DNA from: CAYLLT01 sp964591605
Lineage (GTDB): Bacteria; Planctomycetota; Phycisphaerae; UBA1845; PWPN01
Direction of reading: 5' to 3'
Length of the DNA: 17,196 nucleotides
Assembly (NCBI GenBank): GCA_964591605.1
Contig: CAZQEN010000148.1
Location: 1-17,196, forward strand
Under the pieces are notes generated by a model that saw nothing but the letters and a program-made list of their open reading frames with translations, made no database searches and was not told the DNA's origin. How positions within the stretch are numbered: the stretch's first letter is position 1; each line of letters starts with the position of its first letter. Positions 13,897-17,196 of this stretch are shown here, in pieces. The translations under genes were made by a program, and so were the position numbers.

Positions 13897-13925
13897 GAAC
13901 AAGCTCCATTGACCGTTTTTTAGCT

Positions 13926-16868
13926 CTAAGGATGCTGCGGGCGGGCTGATTCCAGGGTGACGGGGCCGAGGAGGCCGGATTCCATGAGCGGGCGGTCTTT
14001 CGTGAGCTGGCCGATGTTGGTTTTCGTGCGGCGCTGGTCGGGGGGGAGCGAGGCGTCGCCGATGAGGCGGTTGGGCCAGAAGTTGACGATGTCCACTTCG
14101 AGCCTGTTGCCGGCCGGTTGAAGCGCGTCGGTGATCTCGACGCGGAAGGGGGGTGCCCAGAGGATGCCGAGGTTCTTGCCGTTGAGACGGACTTCCGCGA
14201 GCTCGCGCAGATGGCCGAGGTTGAGAAAGACGCGGGCGTCGGGTTTCAAACCGGCCGGGCGGTCGAACGTTTTGCGGTAGGTGGCGGTGCCGGAGTAGAA
14301 GCGGATGCCATCTTCCGGACGTTTCGTCCAGCTCACGAGTTCGGGGAAATCGGCGCTTTCGGGTCCGCCCCACTGCGGGTCGAAGTGGACGGTCCACGGG
14401 CCGGTGAGCGGTGAGGCCATCTGGTACGAGGTGAAATTGGGCTGGCCGGGGATCGGGTCGGCGGCGGGAGCGCGGAATACGACGAACCACGAAAGGTAGG
14501 GGGTGAATTCCAGCGGAATGCGGGTGAAGCGGTCGCCGGGCACGAAGCTGTTCAACCGGCGGATGCGGCCGGTGAGGGGGTCCCAGAGCTCCGGGTGTTT
14601 GCCCGTGACGCGGAACGATGCGTTCGTCGTGATGGCGAGCTCCGTGCGGTTGGCGACGAAGTAGATATCGATCTGGCCGTCGCGGCGGTGGATGTAGTCG
14701 AGCGTTGGCGCCGGTTGTGTCGCGGCTTTCGAGCCGGCGGGCAATTGCACCGCCTCGAAATCGAAGTCGGCGTCGATGCCGTCGGCTTTCAGGACGTCAC
14801 GGGCAGTCCTGCCCCAGATCACGCGACCCGTGCCGACACGATTCTCGCCCATCTGACCGGGTTCGCGGCTGCCCCAGAGCTCGCGGACGAGCGCGGCGAA
14901 CTCGCGATCGCACTCCGGATAGTCCTGCAGGCTGGCCGCGGCTTTTGGTGGCTGGCCGATGACCGTCGCGCCCGCGGACACGAGTTCTTTGACCTTTCGC
15001 AGCACGGGCAGCGAGATCGACGGGTAGTTGGCCAGCACGAGCACGCGGTAGCTCATGCCGTCGGGCAGGACGATGCGGCCGTCCTGAACAGACATGCGCG
15101 TGAGGACGACTTCTTCGGTGGCGACGTCGTAGTCGTAGCCGGGGAGGATACGGGCCGGATCGGAGGCTTTGAGCTGGGCATAGTTCGGCACGTGGTCACC
15201 GTAGTAATAGACCACGTCCGCCACGAAGAGGCCCTGCTGCAGCATGAACTGCAGGCGGTTCAGGTACGCGATGAAAGGTCCGGAGCGCGACCACCACGTG
15301 ACCTGCGGGTCCATGTGCGTGCCGGCGAAATACTGCTGGCCGGGGACGCCCATGCTGGCCGGCGAGCAGGTGAAGGCGTGCCACATGAGCATGTTGAAGC
15401 CCTCGCAGCAGGCCTGATCGAACGTGGGTTTCAAGTTGTCCCAGAGCGTCTCCTGCCAGTGCGGGCCGACAGTGGTTAAACCCTCTGCAACAACCAGTTT
15501 GCGGCCGCAGGTGTGTGCGGCCGAGGCCGGCTGCTTGACGAAGAAGCGATCGGTGTCGGCGACGCGGTGCTTCCAGGAGCGGGCCCAGAACTCGGACATG
15601 GGGGCGTGGTTGACGCCCAGGCAGCGGAGCGAGTCGATGGGCAGGGCGTGCGGCCCGCCGGATTCGGGGTGGATCTGGAGGCCGTGCTGCTCGGCGAGCG
15701 CGGCGAAAACACGGAAGTGGTTGTCGACGGCCAGGTCGCCCATGGTTTTGCGGAAGTCGTGCAGGAAGCGGTTGCTGACGTCGCGGCTCTCGACGATGCG
15801 GCCGGCGATGACGGGCAGGTACGCCAGCAGGTCATAGCCGCGGCGGCGCCGGAACTCCTCACGGAAGGTGGGGGTCCAGTTGGCCATCTCGATTTCCCAA
15901 CTGTCGGTGTGCAGGTACTGGAGCGTTCGCCCGGCGAGCGGGCCGGCGTCGGCGATCAGCGGCTCGACCACCTGCTGCCAGTAGGAGCGGAGGATGTCGG
16001 CGTCGAAGGTGTCGAGGGCGTATCCGTCCCAGCCCTCGCTGTTGAACATGACGCGCGGGTGCTCGTTGACGGTGCAGCCGATGCGCAGGATCTCCCATTC
16101 GCCGGCGGGGGCCTGCCAGTCGAGCGTGCCGTCGGGCCGGAGGTGGGCGGTCAGGTCGAGGACGTCCGCGGTCTTGAGATCTTCTCCGCCGGGGCGGGCG
16201 GGGAGTTCCTCGAAGAGCGGGGTCGTCGGCGGCGAGGAGCGGCCGAGGCTGGCCTCCATGATCTTGAGCCGCCAGTTTTTGAGCGGCTCGCGGGCCGGAC
16301 GGCCCGGCCGGATGGGGTAGGCCAGCACGGCCACGTCGCGATAGAACTCGGGGTGCCGCTTGGGCTCTTCGAGAGGCTTTGCGGGTCTGGCGGGTCCGGT
16401 GAGGCGCGTTTCGGACCAGACGAGGCGTTTGGGGGCATCCTTGGCCTGGATCATGGGTCCGCCGAGGTTCCAGCCGCTCTGGATGTTGAGGCTCATGATC
16501 AGGCCCAGGCGGTCGGCCTCGCGCAGGGCGTGTTTGTAGAGCTCGCGCCACGGCGGCGTGAAAAACGTCGGGCCGTGGGGGACGGGGGAGTTGCCGTCGT
16601 CGGGTGTCTGCTGAGCGCCGCCGGCGTCGCAGATGAGGGCGCCGCCCCAGCCTTTGGCGGCCATCTCCTCGAGGTCGCGGGTGATGGCGGCCTTGTCGAC
16701 GTTTCCGTTGAGCCACCACCAATAGGCGCGGACGCGCGAGGCGGGCGGGGGCTCGCGGAAGCCGGCTTCGAGCGAGGGGGCGGAGTCCGCGGCGGCGGAC
16801 GCGGTCATCATCAGGGCGGGCACAAGCATGCTCCAGTGGCCAAGAAGAATTGACAAAAAGGGCTTCAT
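13926..16868 (-). CDS. GH106-type alpha-L-rhamnosidase, exported
   Basis: 980 aa. ATG 16868 has GGAG 7 nt upstream and opens a Sec signal peptide (MKPFLSILLG, hydrophobic core, ASAAAD near residue 27). The open frame to 17126 upstream is repeat-derived and is left out. The mature protein begins with the GH106 block RAYWWWLNGNVDKAAITRDL (W50-W52), then a TIM-barrel-like catalytic region with LQYLHTDSWEIEMANW (E325), RRRGYDLLAYLPVIAG, IHPESGGPH and VAEGLTTVGPHWQETL (E462). E325 and E462 are candidate catalytic acids. A C-terminal beta-sandwich (about 850-965: TATYRKTFDRP, EVRLNGKNLGILWAPPF, LEVDIVNFWPNRLIGD) is like the sugar-binding domain of GH2 enzymes. The family removes terminal alpha-L-rhamnose, for example from rhamnogalacturonan. 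The size is a little below the roughly 1100 aa of Bacteroides homologues. Probably transcribed alone. Confidence 0.85.
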   Translation of the reverse strand: MKPFLSILLGHWSMLVPALMMTASAAADSAPSLEAGFREPPPASRVRAYWWWLNGNVDKAAITRDLEEMAAKGWGGALICDAGGAQQTPDDGNSPVPHGPTFFTPPWRELYKHALREADRLGLIMSLNIQSGWNLGGPMIQAKDAPKRLVWSETRLTGPARPAKPLEEPKRHPEFYRDVAVLAYPIRPGRPAREPLKNWRLKIMEASLGRSSPPTTPLFEELPARPGGEDLKTADVLDLTAHLRPDGTLDWQAPAGEWEILRIGCTVNEHPRVMFNSEGWDGYALDTFDADILRSYWQQVVEPLIADAGPLAGRTLQYLHTDSWEIEMANWTPTFREEFRRRRGYDLLAYLPVIAGRIVESRDVSNRFLHDFRKTMGDLAVDNHFRVFAALAEQHGLQIHPESGGPHALPIDSLRCLGVNHAPMSEFWARSWKHRVADTDRFFVKQPASAAHTCGRKLVVAEGLTTVGPHWQETLWDNLKPTFDQACCEGFNMLMWHAFTCSPASMGVPGQQYFAGTHMDPQVTWWSRSGPFIAYLNRLQFMLQQGLFVADVVYYYGDHVPNYAQLKASDPARILPGYDYDVATEEVVLTRMSVQDGRIVLPDGMSYRVLVLANYPSISLPVLRKVKELVSAGATVIGQPPKAAASLQDYPECDREFAALVRELWGSREPGQMGENRVGTGRVIWGRTARDVLKADGIDADFDFEAVQLPAGSKAATQPAPTLDYIHRRDGQIDIYFVANRTELAITTNASFRVTGKHPELWDPLTGRIRRLNSFVPGDRFTRIPLEFTPYLSWFVVFRAPAADPIPGQPNFTSYQMASPLTGPWTVHFDPQWGGPESADFPELVSWTKRPEDGIRFYSGTATYRKTFDRPAGLKPDARVFLNLGHLRELAEVRLNGKNLGILWAPPFRVEITDALQPAGNRLEVDIVNFWPNRLIGDASLPPDQRRTKTNIGQLTKDRPLMESGLLGPVTLESARPQHP

Positions 16869-17030
16869 CAGCAGGCTCCGATCTGGTCGGTCCACGCGCT
16901 CGACGGGCGGACGCGCGATAGCCGGCGTGCAGTGTCGGGAGTTGCGGTCGGTCTGTCCAGCGTGCAGGGCGGGGGCTGGGCATGGGGGATTGCGGACGGA
17001 GTCGGCGGGCCTGGTGGTGAGGGAGGGACC

Positions 17031-17058
17031 CGCTGAGACGCAGAGGGCGCAGAGAAGA
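17031..17058. repeat. CGCAGAG short tandem repeat (CTCTGCG type)
   Basis: Two 9-nt units, GACGCAGAG (17037-17045) and GGCGCAGAG (17046-17054), within CGCTGAGACGCAGAGG. The reverse form CTCTGCGCCCTCTGCGTCTC is a common intergenic repeat in several phyla and gives false LCALCVSA peptides. It lies in the 16869-17134 gap, upstream of the rhamnosidase, where I see no gene. Confidence 0.55.
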
Positions 17059-17134
17059 GGTCGTTGGTGCACAGAAGGGTGCGGTTGAGTGTGAAGATGG
17101 GTAAGCTTGGGTTCGTTGTGCGTCACGCAAAGGT

Positions 17135-17196
17135 TCAGAGAACCAGCGGATGCGAGATCCGCCCGAGGAGTTGTCGGTACGCCTCGGTAGCAGTCT
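17135..17196 (-). CDS. Possible C-terminal end of a gene cut by the window edge
   Basis: Twenty in-frame codons from the right edge to a TGA at 17137-17135 read TATEAYRQLLGRISHPLVL. The composition is protein-like and free of the repeats seen next to it. It is too short to identify. If real it lies on the same strand as the rhamnosidase, 266 bp upstream of it. A chance open frame is quite possible at this length. Confidence 0.25.
   Translation of the reverse strand, partial: TATEAYRQLLGRISHPLVL

Noticed and set aside
16869..17126. N-terminal extension of the rhamnosidase to 17126
   Set aside because: The added residues come from intergenic repeat sequence, and a Shine-Dalgarno plus signal peptide support the start at 16868.

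Overview
High-GC bacterial DNA that is most likely from a planctomycete (Planctomycetota), perhaps of the Phycisphaerae type. Four things point there: two pseudopilins with the FTLIE-LVV-II-LL N-terminus common in that phylum; a subtilase ending in acidic calcium-binding repeats and a dockerin-like tail; several large exported glycosidases; and intergenic repeat families that I recall from planctomycete assemblies. That last point is memory, not a search. No marker gene is present, so the lineage is an inference.

Layout. 1-219 (+) is the 3' end of an ABC transporter ATPase. 365-1303 (+) is a Tat-exported xylose-isomerase-like TIM barrel. 1517-2047 (+) is a stand-alone receiver domain. Four minus-strand genes follow, listed in transcription order: a large six-hairpin-type glycosidase (9044-5811), a lipoprotein of the PQQ glucose/sorbosone dehydrogenase fold (5417-4236), a pseudopilin (4216-3515) and a methanol:corrinoid methyltransferase, MtaB (3382-2015). 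Then come a divergent subtilisin-like protease (9390-11426, +), a second pseudopilin (12355-11432, -), an exported ankyrin-repeat protein with a TTG start (13528-12659, -) and a GH106 alpha-L-rhamnosidase (16868-13926, -). A possible partial gene runs off the right edge.

How the genes fit together. Most products carry export signals: Tat, Sec, lipobox or prepilin type. The carbohydrate genes (rhamnosidase, six-hairpin glycosidase, sorbosone dehydrogenase-like protein, sugar isomerase-like protein) suggest use of a complex, perhaps rhamnose-bearing plant or algal polysaccharide. MtaB is the odd member. It keeps all three zinc ligands of the archaeal and acetogen enzyme, but neither its corrinoid partner MtaC nor MtaA is in the window. 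Methanol freed from methyl-esterified pectin would connect it to the glycosidases, but that is a hypothesis.

The non-coding DNA is unusually structured. The gap at 5418-5810 holds a chain of strong hairpins that ends in a perfect three-way-junction fold. The gap at 12356-12658 holds two diverged copies of a repeat. The gap at 13529-13925 holds an 11-bp-period tandem repeat and, directly before the ankyrin gene, an 8-bp hairpin that displays the ribosome binding site in its loop. No tRNA, rRNA, CRISPR array or transposase was seen.
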